From Alkalimarinus alittae (GTDB lineage: Bacteria; Pseudomonadota; Gammaproteobacteria; Pseudomonadales; Oleiphilaceae): 64,000 bases of DNA. Where the stretch lies: contig NZ_CP100390.1 in the NCBI RefSeq assembly GCF_026016465.1, positions 1,960,001-2,024,000 on the forward strand, in the 5' to 3' direction. The position numbers and the translations under genes were made by a program. Of this stretch, positions 7,071 to 16,777 are shown piece by piece (positions within the stretch are counted from its first letter, which is position 1; every line of letters begins with the position of its first letter). A model generated the notes under the pieces. It did no database searches, had not been told where the DNA came from, and worked only from the letters and a program-made list of their open reading frames with translations.

Positions 7071-9146
7071 ATGCAACACAGTCATGATAGCTTAATACCC
7101 AGAAACGCATTGTTTGCCTTGTTAGTGGCGTTTTTTGCAGTGATGTTGCCTCATTATTCGAATGTGTCTGCTTGGTTGGCGATATCATCTGTCGTGATTG
7201 CATTATTAAGAGTGGGGATTTACAAGGGCTGGTTGCCTTACCCTAATGCTCGCGCTAAGACGTTATTGGTTTTTATTGCCATTGCTGCTTTTTATATGAC
7301 CTACCGGCATCAGTTTTCAGTTGAGACTGCTGTAGCCTTTTTTGTGATGTCGGTATCGCTCAAACTTATTGAAGTTAAGTTTGCTAAAGACTGTTATTTG
7401 TTCGTATTTATACTGCTCTATCTTTGTGCTTGTCAGTTTTTGTTTTCTCAGACGTTTATTACAGCGCTCTATCAAATTTCAGCTGCGTTCGTTGCGTTAT
7501 CGGTATTGTTTTCATTGCATAAGGGCACGTTAACAATACCGCGCAAGGTTAGAGTTATTGAGGTCACTAAATTGATAATGGTTGCGGTACCATTGGTCAT
7601 TGCCATTTTTATGTTTTTTCCAAGAATTGCCCCTTTATGGAGTATCCCTTTATCAACCGGTAAGGCATATACAGGCATCAGTGATTCGATGTCCCCAGGC
7701 CAGATCGCAGAACTAACACAGTCGTCAGCTAGAGCCTTTAGAGTTGAGTTTTCGGGTGAAATTCCTGCTAAAAGCGAGCTGTATTGGCGCGGTTTAGCGC
7801 TAGATTTTTTAGAGGGGGATACATGGCGCTCTAGTGAGTATTTGGCGAGATCTTTTATGGGGCGGTTAAATGAAGTGCGGACTGATGATACTGAAGGGCA
7901 ACCTAGTTACACTGTTCTGATTGAGCCCACCGATAAAAAGTGGGCTTATGGGCTTGCAGGCTCGGAAGTGGCTTCAAGTAATATATTTATGAGCGAGCGG
8001 GGGTATGTTCGGTTTAAAAGTAATGTAATTCAGCCTACTCGTTATAAACTATCTTATGATTTAGGTGTATTAGCATTAAATCAACAATCCTCAAACACAG
8101 AGGCACCTGTACGGGCGCTTAGCGCTAAAGAAATGAAGCGTTATTTGCAATTGCCGTCTACAGGAAACCCTCAAACGCGTGCTTTTATTAAGGCGTTACT
8201 CGCGAAAGACTTGAGTCAGGTCGAGTTAACAGAATACCTGATGAGCTATTTCAGAGAGCAACCTTTTCATTATACGCTCCGTCCACCTCGTACCAGTGGC
8301 GCTTTCTTTGATGATTTTATGTTCAGTACTCAACGCGGTTTCTGTGCGCATTATGCGGGCAGTTTAGTGTATATGCTTAGGTTGGCAGGCATTCCGTCAA
8401 GGGTGTTGGTGGGTTATCAAGGGGGGGAAATTAATGAGCAAGAAGGTTACTTAATGGTTCATCAGTATGATGCACACGCGTGGGTTGAGGTTTGGCATGA
8501 GAGTACGGGGTGGTTGCGTTATGACCCTACGGCCATGGTCGCACCTGATCGTATAGAGCAGGGGCTTGAAGAAGCAGTCCGAGATGAAGGTACTTTTTTA
8601 TCAGATAATGCCTTTTCGTCTGCTCGTTATAACAGAATAGAACTCGTTCGGTGGATGCGTTTACGGTTAGACTCAATTAACTACAACTGGCAGAAATGGG
8701 TGGTAGGGTATGATGGGCAAACGCAGTACAAATTTTTAAGTCGATGGTTGGGTGATGTTTCGTTTAAATCGCTGGCATTGATAATGGCTGTTTTGGGTGG
8801 CGTAATGGTCACCTTAGCCTTTGTCGTTTTGGGTTATAGTAAAAAACGAAGGACGGTCGACAAAGTCGTGCTAGAATTCGAACGTTTTTGTTCATCACTT
8901 GAAAAAATTGGAGTAAAGAGGGCGGTAGGTGAAACCCCTAAGCAGTTTACCAATCGATTAGTGGGTCGTTTTCCTCACCATAAAAAGAGCCTTGATTATC
9001 TGTCCGACTGCTTTTATTGGTTGCAATATGCCTGTGACGAAAATAAGCCTGATGAAGTTAGCCTCTTAAAAAGTATGAAAGAAAAAAGAAAAACCCTTGT
9101 TAGGGATATTAAAAATCGTCGCTTGAGAACGCAGAAACCCGCGTAA
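7071..9146 (+). CDS. tgpA: TgpA-type membrane transglutaminase
   Basis: This 691-residue protein has several N-terminal membrane helices (about residues 12-185, DUF3488 region), a periplasmic transglutaminase-like domain and a C-terminal membrane helix (about 585-607) followed by a cytoplasmic DUF4129-like tail. The catalytic triad is visible: Cys425 in QRGFCAHYAG, His469 in YDAHAWVEVW and Asp485 in LRYDPTA. Pseudomonas aeruginosa TgpA has the same architecture and is essential there. It lies 13 bases after the DUF58 gene and 7 bases before holB, so the three are probably co-transcribed. The pairing with DUF58 is normal, the linkage to holB is less so. Confidence 0.92.
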   Translation: MQHSHDSLIPRNALFALLVAFFAVMLPHYSNVSAWLAISSVVIALLRVGIYKGWLPYPNARAKTLLVFIAIAAFYMTYRHQFSVETAVAFFVMSVSLKLIEVKFAKDCYLFVFILLYLCACQFLFSQTFITALYQISAAFVALSVLFSLHKGTLTIPRKVRVIEVTKLIMVAVPLVIAIFMFFPRIAPLWSIPLSTGKAYTGISDSMSPGQIAELTQSSARAFRVEFSGEIPAKSELYWRGLALDFLEGDTWRSSEYLARSFMGRLNEVRTDDTEGQPSYTVLIEPTDKKWAYGLAGSEVASSNIFMSERGYVRFKSNVIQPTRYKLSYDLGVLALNQQSSNTEAPVRALSAKEMKRYLQLPSTGNPQTRAFIKALLAKDLSQVELTEYLMSYFREQPFHYTLRPPRTSGAFFDDFMFSTQRGFCAHYAGSLVYMLRLAGIPSRVLVGYQGGEINEQEGYLMVHQYDAHAWVEVWHESTGWLRYDPTAMVAPDRIEQGLEEAVRDEGTFLSDNAFSSARYNRIELVRWMRLRLDSINYNWQKWVVGYDGQTQYKFLSRWLGDVSFKSLALIMAVLGGVMVTLAFVVLGYSKKRRTVDKVVLEFERFCSSLEKIGVKRAVGETPKQFTNRLVGRFPHHKKSLDYLSDCFYWLQYACDENKPDEVSLLKSMKEKRKTLVRDIKNRRLRTQKPA

Positions 9147-9153
9147 GATCTTT

Positions 9154-10209
9154 ATGAATGATAATTTAACCAATACCACTGTCAGTGGTCTTCCTGATTT
9201 ATACTACCCTTGGCAGGCTTCCCAGTGGGATAAGCTCACCACTGTCTTTTCCAGTGGTCGTTTACCGCACGCGTTAATGCTGAGTGGTGTGGGCGGAACA
9301 GGAAAAACATTATTTGCCGATACACTTGCTAACTTGGTGTTATGCGAGCAGGCGTACGATAATAACCAAGGGAACCCAGGGCCAGTACCTTGTGGGCGTT
9401 GTAAAAATTGTCATTTAGTACAGGCAGAGGCTCATCCTGATATTCGGTATTTTTCACCTGAAGAAAAATCGACCATCGTCAAAGTTGATCAAATTCGACA
9501 ATTGAATGAATATATTTCTAAATCAAGCCAGCAGGGCGGTTACAAAGTGGCGATTATTCACCCTGCAGAGGCTATGAATACAAGTGCAGCCAACGCACTT
9601 TTAAAGTCTCTAGAAGAGCCTTCTCAAAAAACACTTATTATTTTGGTCGTTGATCATCCTGGTCGTATGCTGCCAACGATTCGGTCGCGTTGTCAGGTTG
9701 TTGATTTTCCAATGCCAAATCATCAACAGTCGATGGCGTGGTTATCGCAAGCGCTACCTGAAAGTGCGCTGCTCGAAGACTTGTTACTCCTAGCTGCAGG
9801 AAGCCCCATTAAGGCGGTTGAATTAGCTGGCAGTGAGGCGGTTGCGCAGAAACAATCGATGATTGCTGATCTTGCAAAAGTCTTAAAACGCGAGGTTACG
9901 GTGGTGTCCGTGGCCGCTAAATGGCAAAAATATGAGCTGCAACTTGTTTTGGCTTGGAATGTTACGTGGCTTCAGCAGCTGATACGTTTTTCTATGACCA
10001 AGGACGCACAGTTAGTAAAAGATGATACACTTTTAAAAATGATCCAGTACTTAGCTGAGAAACATTCTGCTGCTCGATTTTACGAGCTACTCGATAAGGT
10101 TCAAACAACGTGCGATTTAGTTGCACGTAAAACTAACCCTAATCACCAAATATTGATCGAAAATGTGTTAGTAGGGTGGAGTGAGCTAATGCAGAAGACG
10201 CCAGCTTAG
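9154..10209 (+). CDS. holB: DNA polymerase III subunit delta'
   Basis: This 351-residue protein is the delta' subunit of the clamp-loader complex, which opens the beta sliding clamp onto primed DNA. A P-loop-like GVGGTGKT (about residues 45-52), a Cys-rich zinc site (PCGRCKNCH), and the ANALLKSLEEPS and IRSRCQ (sensor 1) motifs match HolB/DnaX-type AAA+ proteins. It precedes pilZ and tatD, the usual gammaproteobacterial order. The normal upstream partner tmk is missing and tgpA is in its place, 7 bases upstream. The ribosome site is weak, which hints at translational coupling with tgpA. Confidence 0.95.
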   Translation: MNDNLTNTTVSGLPDLYYPWQASQWDKLTTVFSSGRLPHALMLSGVGGTGKTLFADTLANLVLCEQAYDNNQGNPGPVPCGRCKNCHLVQAEAHPDIRYFSPEEKSTIVKVDQIRQLNEYISKSSQQGGYKVAIIHPAEAMNTSAANALLKSLEEPSQKTLIILVVDHPGRMLPTIRSRCQVVDFPMPNHQQSMAWLSQALPESALLEDLLLLAAGSPIKAVELAGSEAVAQKQSMIADLAKVLKREVTVVSVAAKWQKYELQLVLAWNVTWLQQLIRFSMTKDAQLVKDDTLLKMIQYLAEKHSAARFYELLDKVQTTCDLVARKTNPNHQILIENVLVGWSELMQKTPA

Positions 10210-10298
10210 GTCGGTATCTAGTTGTTAGCTCTGGAATAAATTCTGTATTTATCTACAATAAACAGATATCTAAAATAAAACTATAGGAAGAATGTGTA

Positions 10299-10649
10299 AT
10301 GCCACCTGGCTTTGGTGCTCGTAGCGGTATACTAACCCTAACAATTAAAGACAAAGCAGTACTTTATGCTGCATACATGCCGTTTATTAAAAACGGTGGA
10401 TTGTTCATCCCAACTTCAAAAAGCTATCATCTTGGGGATGAGGTTTTTCTATTATTAAACCTAATGGATGAGCCCGAAAAGATTCCTGTCGCTGGCAAGG
10501 TTATTTGGGTAACCCCAAAGGGCGCTCAAGGCAACAGGGCTGCAGGTATTGGCGTTCAGTTCAATGGCGAGGACGAAACCGCCAAAAACAAAATTGAAAC
10601 CTATCTTGCTGGGTCACTTAATTCAGACCGTCCAACTCATACTATGTAG
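10299..10649 (+). CDS. pilZ: Type IV pilus assembly protein PilZ
   Basis: This 116-residue protein closely matches the original PilZ of type IV pilus assembly, including GGLFIPTSKSY, LGDEVFLLLNLM and the KGAQGNRAAGIGVQF ending block. PilZ is a cytoplasmic protein that acts with the pilus-extension machinery (FimX and PilB in related species). It lacks the RxxxR motif that binds cyclic di-GMP in receptor-type PilZ domains, as expected for this subgroup. It follows holB after 89 bases and is followed by a terminator. Confidence 0.95.
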   Translation: MPPGFGARSGILTLTIKDKAVLYAAYMPFIKNGGLFIPTSKSYHLGDEVFLLLNLMDEPEKIPVAGKVIWVTPKGAQGNRAAGIGVQFNGEDETAKNKIETYLAGSLNSDRPTHTM

Positions 10650-10670
10650 TTGGTATAAGTATTTAATTCG

Positions 10671-10704
10671 AAGGCCGGTTGACGCGTGTTGCTGGCCTTT
10701 TTTT
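10671..10704 (+). terminator. Intrinsic terminator between pilZ and tatD
   Basis: A stem of about nine pairs (from 10671-10679 and 10691-10699, with two G-T pairs) is followed by seven T ending at 10704. It lies 22 bases after the pilZ stop and just before the tatD ribosome site, so read-through or a downstream promoter must supply tatD. Confidence 0.82.
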
Positions 10705-10716
10705 GTGGAGTATTTA

Positions 10717-11493
10717 ATGTTTGTTGATTCTCACTGCCATCTTGATCGTTTAAAGCTTGAAAAATATGAAAATGGGCTTGATGGTGCTATTGAAGCGGCA
10801 CACGATGTCGGTGTAAGCGAGATGTTGTGCGTTGCTATCGATCTTGAAAACATTGATCAGGTGTTAGCGGCAGCTGATGCTTATGACAGTGTCTATGCAT
10901 CGGTCGGTGTTCATCCTGGCACAGATGTAGGAGAGGAGCCTACGTTGGAACGTCTGTTGGCCCTAGCAGATCACTCGAAGGTGATCGCAATTGGTGAAAC
11001 GGGGCTTGATTATTACTATAGTGAGGACCGTAAAGATGAGCAGCAGAGTCGATTTTCTGTTCACTTGAATGCTTCTAAAATCTGCAAGAAACCTGTCATC
11101 GTACATACCCGTGATGCAAGAGAAGATACTTTAGCGATTATTGAGCGGGAAGGTGACATTGATGTGGGCGGTGTTCTACATTGCTTTACTGAGAATTGGG
11201 ATATGGCGAAAAGAGCCATTGACTTAAACTACTATATTTCATTTTCAGGTATCGTCACGTTCAAAAATGCTGAAGCGCTACGCTCCGTAGTGAAAAATGT
11301 TCCGCTTGAGCGAATTTTAATCGAAACAGACTCCCCCTATCTGGCGCCCATCCCTCATCGCGGGAAACCTAATGAACCTAAGTATGTTCCTGAAGTGGCT
11401 CGCTGCATTGCCGATCTGAAAGGAGTGAGTATTGAAGAGATCGCAGAGATTACTTCAAACAACTATCGCACTCTATTTAATCGACGTGCTTAA
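10717..11493 (+). CDS. tatD: TatD family metal-dependent DNase
   Basis: The start at 10717 is set by GGAG at 10707-10710 and by the conserved opening MFVDSHCHLDRL; a longer frame upstream runs through pilZ and the terminator and is not used. The 258-residue protein has the metal ligands of the TatD amidohydrolase barrel: HxH in DSHCHLD, Glu in IGETGLDYY, His in VIVHTRDA, His in GVLHCFTE and Asp in IETDSPYLAP. TatD enzymes are Mg-dependent 3'-5' exonucleases or deoxyribonucleases linked to DNA repair and turnover. The paralog group (YcfH type) is commonly linked to holB-pilZ, as here. Confidence 0.95.
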   Translation: MFVDSHCHLDRLKLEKYENGLDGAIEAAHDVGVSEMLCVAIDLENIDQVLAAADAYDSVYASVGVHPGTDVGEEPTLERLLALADHSKVIAIGETGLDYYYSEDRKDEQQSRFSVHLNASKICKKPVIVHTRDAREDTLAIIEREGDIDVGGVLHCFTENWDMAKRAIDLNYYISFSGIVTFKNAEALRSVVKNVPLERILIETDSPYLAPIPHRGKPNEPKYVPEVARCIADLKGVSIEEIAEITSNNYRTLFNRRA

Positions 11494-11509
11494 TGTATAA
11501 GAAGATGCA

Positions 11510-12382
11510 ATGATGGCTTTTGTGGGTAAGACGATAAATACTGATCGAATAAAGCTCGCATACGTTGAATCAGGCAATCCTGATGGTATTCCTGTCTTAG
11601 CGATTCATGGATGGCTAGACAATGCAGCGTCTTTTAGTCGTTTATCCGAGAAAATGGATCTTTCTAATATTAGATTAATAGCCGTTGATTTACCGGGGCA
11701 CGGCCTTAGTGATCATCGCGACAAAGGTCAGATATATCACTTAATGGATTATGTCGTTGATATTGTGGGGTTAATTAAGTCGTTAGCGCTTAATCAGGTT
11801 GTTCTACTTGGCCACTCGTTGGGTGGAATAATTTCGTTACTTACAGCCAGTGCAATACCGAGTAAGGTTGGCCAATTAATATTGCTCGATTCTTTTGGAC
11901 CTATGGTTGATAAAGAAGATCAAGTGTCAGAGCAGTTAAGAAAAGCGATTAGTAAAATTTGTCTCTCTACCCCTCGCATGCCAGCTGTTTATCACACCAT
12001 TGATGATGCGGTTAAGGTGCGACTCGGGGGGTTCGGCAAAATTGAACCTGATGCTGCTCGTGTGCTTTTAGAGAGAGGGCTTATTAAACGGCAAAACGGT
12101 TATAGTTGGGCAACAGACGCTCGTCTTAGAGAGCCTTCTCTGATTCGCTTGTCTGAGCCTCAAGTGGAGGGTTTTATGAGGGGGGTTGAATGCCCTGTAT
12201 GTCTTATTGCTGCCTCAGATGGCTATGTCTCTCTTGAGCCTAAGTATAACCCTAGGCTGAGTTATATAGCAGCCCTTGAGACGCATAAAGTGTCAGGTCA
12301 CCATCACTTTCATTTGGACGGTGATGTCACTAAGACGGCTGATATTATTAATAAATTTATTACGTTTAATGCTCACAATTAA
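11510..12382 (+). CDS. Alpha/beta hydrolase, SERHL/MhpC-like
   Basis: This 290-residue protein has an alpha/beta-hydrolase fold. HGWLDNAASF supplies the oxyanion region, GHSLGG holds the nucleophile Ser (about residue 104), and SGHHHFHLDG near the C-terminus holds the catalytic His. The HGWLDNAASF string is typical of serine hydrolase-like (SERHL) proteins. It follows tatD after 16 bases and is probably co-transcribed. Two in-frame ATG codons (11510, 11513) are possible starts. The substrate cannot be told from the sequence. Confidence 0.88.
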   Translation: MMAFVGKTINTDRIKLAYVESGNPDGIPVLAIHGWLDNAASFSRLSEKMDLSNIRLIAVDLPGHGLSDHRDKGQIYHLMDYVVDIVGLIKSLALNQVVLLGHSLGGIISLLTASAIPSKVGQLILLDSFGPMVDKEDQVSEQLRKAISKICLSTPRMPAVYHTIDDAVKVRLGGFGKIEPDAARVLLERGLIKRQNGYSWATDARLREPSLIRLSEPQVEGFMRGVECPVCLIAASDGYVSLEPKYNPRLSYIAALETHKVSGHHHFHLDGDVTKTADIINKFITFNAHN

Positions 12383-12456
12383 AATAGTTAATGAGTAATA
12401 GTGATTTGTTGCGTAAGGTAAGGTTAATGAACCACCAAAATGGAAAGGGTTTAAAT

Positions 12457-13380
12457 ATGGTTGTTAAAGGGCGCGTTATGGCACGGTTTATAAAGTTAAG
12501 AACTATAGTCCTATTCATTGGCGTATTGGGAGGGGGGCTTGCACAATTCGCATTCGCTCAAGAGTTAGCGATAAAGCCTTACGCTCATTCTAGTCTTTCT
12601 GAATCAGGTGAAATTAATGATGAAGATTATCTCGTGCCGCTTTCTGTGCCTCGTCGTGTTAATAACCAATTACGTATCGAAAAAGAGCTAAGAGTCGATG
12701 TTACCGGTGTAAAAGATACTCATCGGATAAACGAAGGGCATACTACTCAGCAGGCGTTTGATCATTATTTATCACAAATAAAACAGCTGGGCGGAAAAAT
12801 CCTATATCAGTGCTCTAGTCGAGATTGCGGTAGAAGTAGTAACTGGGCTCAGAATATATTTAATATTTCGAAGCTCTATGGTGAAGACGGTTCACAGTTT
12901 TATATGGTGTCGTCTATCGAACATAATAATCAACAGTGGTTGGTGAGCGTTTATGCAGTAGAGCGTGGAAATCGACGTGTTTATGCGCATGTAGAAACCT
13001 TGAAGTTAAACACTGCCTTATCGAGTGATTTGGCACCTGCTGCTCTCACTGATAAAAATCCGTTATTTATATTTAGTTATGGTTTGAATGGCATTGTAAC
13101 AGTCAACCCGACTTTGGCTGAATTTAACAAAATTATAAGCCTCTCTCAGGCAAATCCGGATGCTAAAATATACGTTATTGGGTATCTGCAGAAAGGCTAC
13201 ACAACTACGCAAGAAGCTATAGAACGCTCAACAAATGCAGCAGACCAAGTTTCAACGTTGCTGCAAAAACGAGGCATTAATGCGAGTAAAATTACTGTAA
13301 TGGGCGTAGGCCCGCTAGTGCCGTTCGGCCAAGGTGCCCATTCAGGTAATCGCGTAGAAGTATTGGTGCTTGATAAGTAA
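12457..13380 (+). CDS. DUF4892 protein with OmpA-like C-terminus
   Basis: The reading frame opens at 12391, but GGAAAGGG at 12442-12449 favours ATG 12457, and a second good site favours 12478. A signal peptide follows (hydrophobic TIVLFIGVLGGGLAQFAFA, cut before QELA). The middle has a two-Cys motif (LYQCSSRDCGRSSNWAQ) and YGEDGSQFY, as in DUF4892 proteins. The last 100 residues resemble an OmpA-type peptidoglycan-binding domain (YVIGYLQKG, ITVMGVGPLVP, GNRVEVLVL). It should be a periplasmic or outer-membrane protein attached to the cell wall. The DUF4892 role is not known. Confidence 0.85.
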   Translation: MVVKGRVMARFIKLRTIVLFIGVLGGGLAQFAFAQELAIKPYAHSSLSESGEINDEDYLVPLSVPRRVNNQLRIEKELRVDVTGVKDTHRINEGHTTQQAFDHYLSQIKQLGGKILYQCSSRDCGRSSNWAQNIFNISKLYGEDGSQFYMVSSIEHNNQQWLVSVYAVERGNRRVYAHVETLKLNTALSSDLAPAALTDKNPLFIFSYGLNGIVTVNPTLAEFNKIISLSQANPDAKIYVIGYLQKGYTTTQEAIERSTNAADQVSTLLQKRGINASKITVMGVGPLVPFGQGAHSGNRVEVLVLDK

Positions 13381-13426
13381 TGCATGAGGTCAAGGTATGT
13401 ATGAGGTCAGGTCAACAGGATAGCGT

Positions 13427-14455
13427 GTGTCAGTGTCGATGAGTGGAAACGGTAAAACAGTCGCCTTAGTATTAGGGAGTGGTGGTGCGCGGGGGTACGC
13501 CCATATTGGGGCAATTGAAGTACTTCAAGAGCGTGGCTATGAGATTGTCGCCGTGGCCGGCTGCTCTATCGGTGCAATGATTGGTGGCGTGTATGCGGCC
13601 GATAAGCTCACAGAGTTTAAAGATTGGGCAACTGGTCTTGATCAGCTTGATGTACTTAAGTTAGTTGATTTTTCATTAACATCGCCGGGGGCTATAAGAG
13701 GTAATCGGGTGTTTACGTTTGTGCGTGAATTGCTTGGAGATACCAATATTGAAGACTTTCCCATTCCCTATACGGCTGTCGCTACAGACCTTTTAGCACA
13801 TAAAGAAATCTGGTTTCAAGAAGGGCCGTTGCATCAGGCAATTAGAGCTTCTGTGGCTATTCCAAGTTTAATGGCGCCGGTCATTTTAGGTGAGCGGCTC
13901 TTGGTGGATGGTGGGTTGCTGAACCCGTTGCCGATTTTTCCGACTATATCGTCTCATGCTGACTTGATTGTTGCCGTCAATCTCGGGGGCGAGAGTGGCG
14001 CTAATATACGACTACGCGATGTTTATAACCCCCAAGAGTCATCTAAGCTTGACCAATGGATGGGGAAGATGAAAACCAAGGCCTCGTCGTTGTTTGAGAA
14101 AGAAGCGACGAATAACTCAGGTAATAATGCACAGGAAACGCGTGCGGAATCACCTAGCCCTGAGATCGCGTCTAGCAAAAAGATTATAGAGGATACCGCA
14201 CAAAGCGATTTTGAAGTTGCAAAGGGGGGGCACAAGCTACCCTTTGGTATGATTGATATCATGAACTTGTCATTTGAGGCGATGCAAAGCGCGTTAACTC
14301 AATACAAACTAGCGGGATACCCGCCTGATGTTCTGGTTAACATCCCTAAGAATTCGTGTAAAACATTTGACTACCATAAAGCCCCTGAGCTTATACAGTT
14401 GGGTAGGACTCAAACTGAAAAAGCATTGCTGAAGTATGAAGAGCGATCAGCATAG
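13427..14455 (+). CDS. Patatin-like phospholipase, RssA-like
   Basis: This 342-residue protein starts at GTG 13427, with AGGA at 13417-13420 six bases upstream; ATG 13439 is an alternative. The patatin catalytic dyad is visible: the oxyanion loop GSGGARGYAH, the nucleophile elbow GCSIG with Ser47, and Asp161 in VDGGLLNPLP. The size and sequence resemble the RssA/NTE group of bacterial patatins, which hydrolyse lipid esters. The region at about residues 190-270 is low in conserved motifs and rich in Ser, Asn and Glu, likely a linker. No signal peptide is present, so the protein is probably cytoplasmic. Confidence 0.88.
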   Translation: MSVSMSGNGKTVALVLGSGGARGYAHIGAIEVLQERGYEIVAVAGCSIGAMIGGVYAADKLTEFKDWATGLDQLDVLKLVDFSLTSPGAIRGNRVFTFVRELLGDTNIEDFPIPYTAVATDLLAHKEIWFQEGPLHQAIRASVAIPSLMAPVILGERLLVDGGLLNPLPIFPTISSHADLIVAVNLGGESGANIRLRDVYNPQESSKLDQWMGKMKTKASSLFEKEATNNSGNNAQETRAESPSPEIASSKKIIEDTAQSDFEVAKGGHKLPFGMIDIMNLSFEAMQSALTQYKLAGYPPDVLVNIPKNSCKTFDYHKAPELIQLGRTQTEKALLKYEERSA

Positions 14456-14542
14456 CAGGCAGTATATGCAACCCAGTAGGGACAGTTAGAATCAATAGCG
14501 TTATAATGTAACGTATTAAGCGTTGTTTATTTAGGTTAGCTT

Positions 14543-15553
14543 ATGCCAGTTGAAAATATAACGCGTCAATCACGTAATAATAGCCCTAGGGGAACATTGA
14601 TTATCGATACCTGTGATGAACAAAAAGTAGAAACTGACGTATTATTTTCAGATGACGTAACTGCTGCATTAGAGACTATTCGAGATTACATACGATATGC
14701 TATGACATGCTTTAATCAAGCTAATGTGTTCTATGGCCATGGTACCGATAATCCTTGGGATGAAGCCGTTCAGTTGATCCTTAATACGGTTAATCTACCT
14801 TGGGATATGTCCGACGTAGTTATGGAGAGTCGCTTAACGTTGGTAGAGCGAGAGCGTATATTATCGAGAATTAAAAGTAGGGTGGTTGATCGGGTGCCGT
14901 CTGCTTACTTAATGCGCGAAGCTTGGTTTATGGGTTTGCCTTTTTATGTCGATGAACGTGTATTGGTGCCTAGGTCGCCTATCGCTGAATTAATAGAAAA
15001 CGGTTTTCAGCCTTGGCTTCAAACTGAAGACGTAACCGATATACTTGACCTTTGTACGGGCAGCGGGTGCATTGGCATTGCATCTGCAATGGTCTTTCCC
15101 GACGCGCATGTCGATTTAGTTGACTTGTCTAAAGATGCGCTAGATGTAGCTGCCATTAATATTGAAAAACATGATCTTGCAGATCGCGTGAGTGTGATTG
15201 AGTCCGATGTTTTTCAACATGTGACGAAGCAATATCAAATCATTGTGTCTAACCCGCCGTATGTTGATGCAAAAGATATTGCTGAAATGCCTCAAGAGTT
15301 TCATAACGAGCCTCAGATGGGGTTGGCGGCGGGTGAAGATGGGTTAGATATTGTTCGCGAAATATTATCTGATGCACGACAACATTTAACAGATGATGGG
15401 ATTTTGATTGTTGAAACCGGAAATAGCTGGGAGGCGTTAGACGCTGCTTACCCTGAGGTTCCGTTTACATGGATCGAATTTGAGTATGGTGGCCACGGTG
15501 TGTTTATTATTAGTGCTGCAGAGCTCGATCACTATCAAGAACAATTCGCTTAA
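14543..15553 (+). CDS. prmB: Ribosomal protein uL3 glutamine methyltransferase
   Basis: PrmB transfers a methyl group from S-adenosylmethionine to a glutamine of ribosomal protein L3. The 336-residue protein has the PrmB-specific N-terminal region (IRDYIRYAM, GHGTDNPWDEAV), the SAM site LDLCTGSGCIGIA (about residue 170) and the catalytic NPPY motif (about residue 238). It has about 35 extra residues at its N-terminus compared with the usual PrmB. That extension may mean the true start is further in, although no clearer start is visible. It is directly upstream of aroC, the order seen in many gammaproteobacteria. Confidence 0.94.
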   Translation: MPVENITRQSRNNSPRGTLIIDTCDEQKVETDVLFSDDVTAALETIRDYIRYAMTCFNQANVFYGHGTDNPWDEAVQLILNTVNLPWDMSDVVMESRLTLVERERILSRIKSRVVDRVPSAYLMREAWFMGLPFYVDERVLVPRSPIAELIENGFQPWLQTEDVTDILDLCTGSGCIGIASAMVFPDAHVDLVDLSKDALDVAAINIEKHDLADRVSVIESDVFQHVTKQYQIIVSNPPYVDAKDIAEMPQEFHNEPQMGLAAGEDGLDIVREILSDARQHLTDDGILIVETGNSWEALDAAYPEVPFTWIEFEYGGHGVFIISAAELDHYQEQFA

Positions 15554-15570
15554 TCGTTTATTTTAATTTA

Positions 15571-15596
15571 TATCTACGTTTTACAAACGTTAGATA
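15571..15596. other. Hairpin between prmB and aroC
   Basis: An 11-pair hairpin with a single bulged base has arms 15571-15581 and 15585-15596 and a 3-nt loop. There is no T-tract after it, and the aroC start follows 22 bases later. Confidence 0.5.
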
Positions 15597-15618
15597 ACAA
15601 CTGAAAGAACAAAATATT

Positions 15619-16725
15619 ATGTCTGGGAATACATTTGGCAAACTGTTTAACGTCACCACTTTTGGTGAAAGTCATGGGCTCGCATTAGGTTGTATTGTTG
15701 ATGGCTGTCCTCCTGGGCTTGAACTGTCAGAAGAAGACTTGCAGCAAGACTTAGATAGAAGAAAGCCAGGGACCTCGCGTTATACCACACAGCGACGTGA
15801 AGCAGATCAGGTTAAAATTTTATCGGGTGTATTTGAAGGTAAAACCACCGGTACACCCATTGGTCTAACGATTGAAAATACTGATCAGCGCTCTAAAGAT
15901 TATTCTAATATAAAAGATACGTTTAGACCGGCTCATGCTGATTACAGCTACATGCACAAATATGGTGTTCGTGATTATCGTGGTGGCGGCCGCTCATCTG
16001 CACGTGAAACTGCGATGCGCGTAGCGGCAGGTGGTATAGCTAAGAAGTATCTTAAAGAGCGTCTAGGTATTGAGATTAAAGGTTATCTTTCTCAGCTTGG
16101 TCCTATTACGATTGATAAAGTCGATTGGGACGAGATCAGAAATAACCCGTTCTTTTGTCCTGATGTAGATAAGGTTCCAGAAATGGAAGACTACATGAAG
16201 GCACTCAATAAAGAAGGGAATTCAGTAGGCGCTAAAATAGTTGTGGTTGCGCAGAATGTACCTCCGGGCCTTGGTGAACCGATATTTGATCGGCTCGATG
16301 CCGAGTTAGCGCACGCCTTAATGAGTATTAATGCGGTTAAGGGTATTGAGATTGGTGCCGGTTTTGACTGTGTTGCACAAAAAGGGACTGAGCATCGAGA
16401 TGAGATAACCCCAGAAGGCTTTTTATCCAACCATGCAGGTGGGATTTTAGGCGGCATCAGTACCGGTCAAGATATAGTCGCTAGCATTGCATTAAAGCCT
16501 ACTTCAAGTCTGCATTTACCAGGTAGAAGTGTTGATGTTCATGGTAATGCCATTGAGGTATCGACACATGGTCGTCATGACCCTTGTGTGGGTATTCGTG
16601 CAACCCCCATTGCTGAGGCTATGATGGCATTAGTATTAATGGATCACTTTATGCGTAATAGAGGACAGAACGCCGACGTCGAGCCCATCACGCCTGTGAT
16701 TCCAGCAACACCTGCAAGTTATTAG
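15619..16725 (+). CDS. aroC: Chorismate synthase
   Basis: AroC converts 5-enolpyruvylshikimate-3-phosphate to chorismate, the branch point for aromatic amino acids and folate, using reduced FMN. The 368-residue protein has the family signatures GESHG near the N-terminus, [19 protein letters not shown] (about residues 122-140) and the C-terminal [17 protein letters not shown]. Length matches the bacterial family. The DAHP synthase aroF and the trpFBA genes elsewhere in the window lie on the same pathway. Confidence 0.98.
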   Translation: MSGNTFGKLFNVTTFGESHGLALGCIVDGCPPGLELSEEDLQQDLDRRKPGTSRYTTQRREADQVKILSGVFEGKTTGTPIGLTIENTDQRSKDYSNIKDTFRPAHADYSYMHKYGVRDYRGGGRSSARETAMRVAAGGIAKKYLKERLGIEIKGYLSQLGPITIDKVDWDEIRNNPFFCPDVDKVPEMEDYMKALNKEGNSVGAKIVVVAQNVPPGLGEPIFDRLDAELAHALMSINAVKGIEIGAGFDCVAQKGTEHRDEITPEGFLSNHAGGILGGISTGQDIVASIALKPTSSLHLPGRSVDVHGNAIEVSTHGRHDPCVGIRATPIAEAMMALVLMDHFMRNRGQNADVEPITPVIPATPASY

Positions 16726-16777
16726 TGTCTTTATATCTATCAATATCTGAGTAGCGTTCACGCTCAAGGATACATGA

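Noticed and set aside
10299-10649. Cyclic di-GMP binding by the pilus protein PilZ
   Set aside because: The RxxxR motif is missing, as expected for this subgroup; the receptor-type PilZ is the gene at 51780.
10549-10716. Extended N-terminus of tatD
   Set aside because: The extra 56 residues run through the end of pilZ and the terminator, while the conserved TatD start follows a good ribosome site at 10717.
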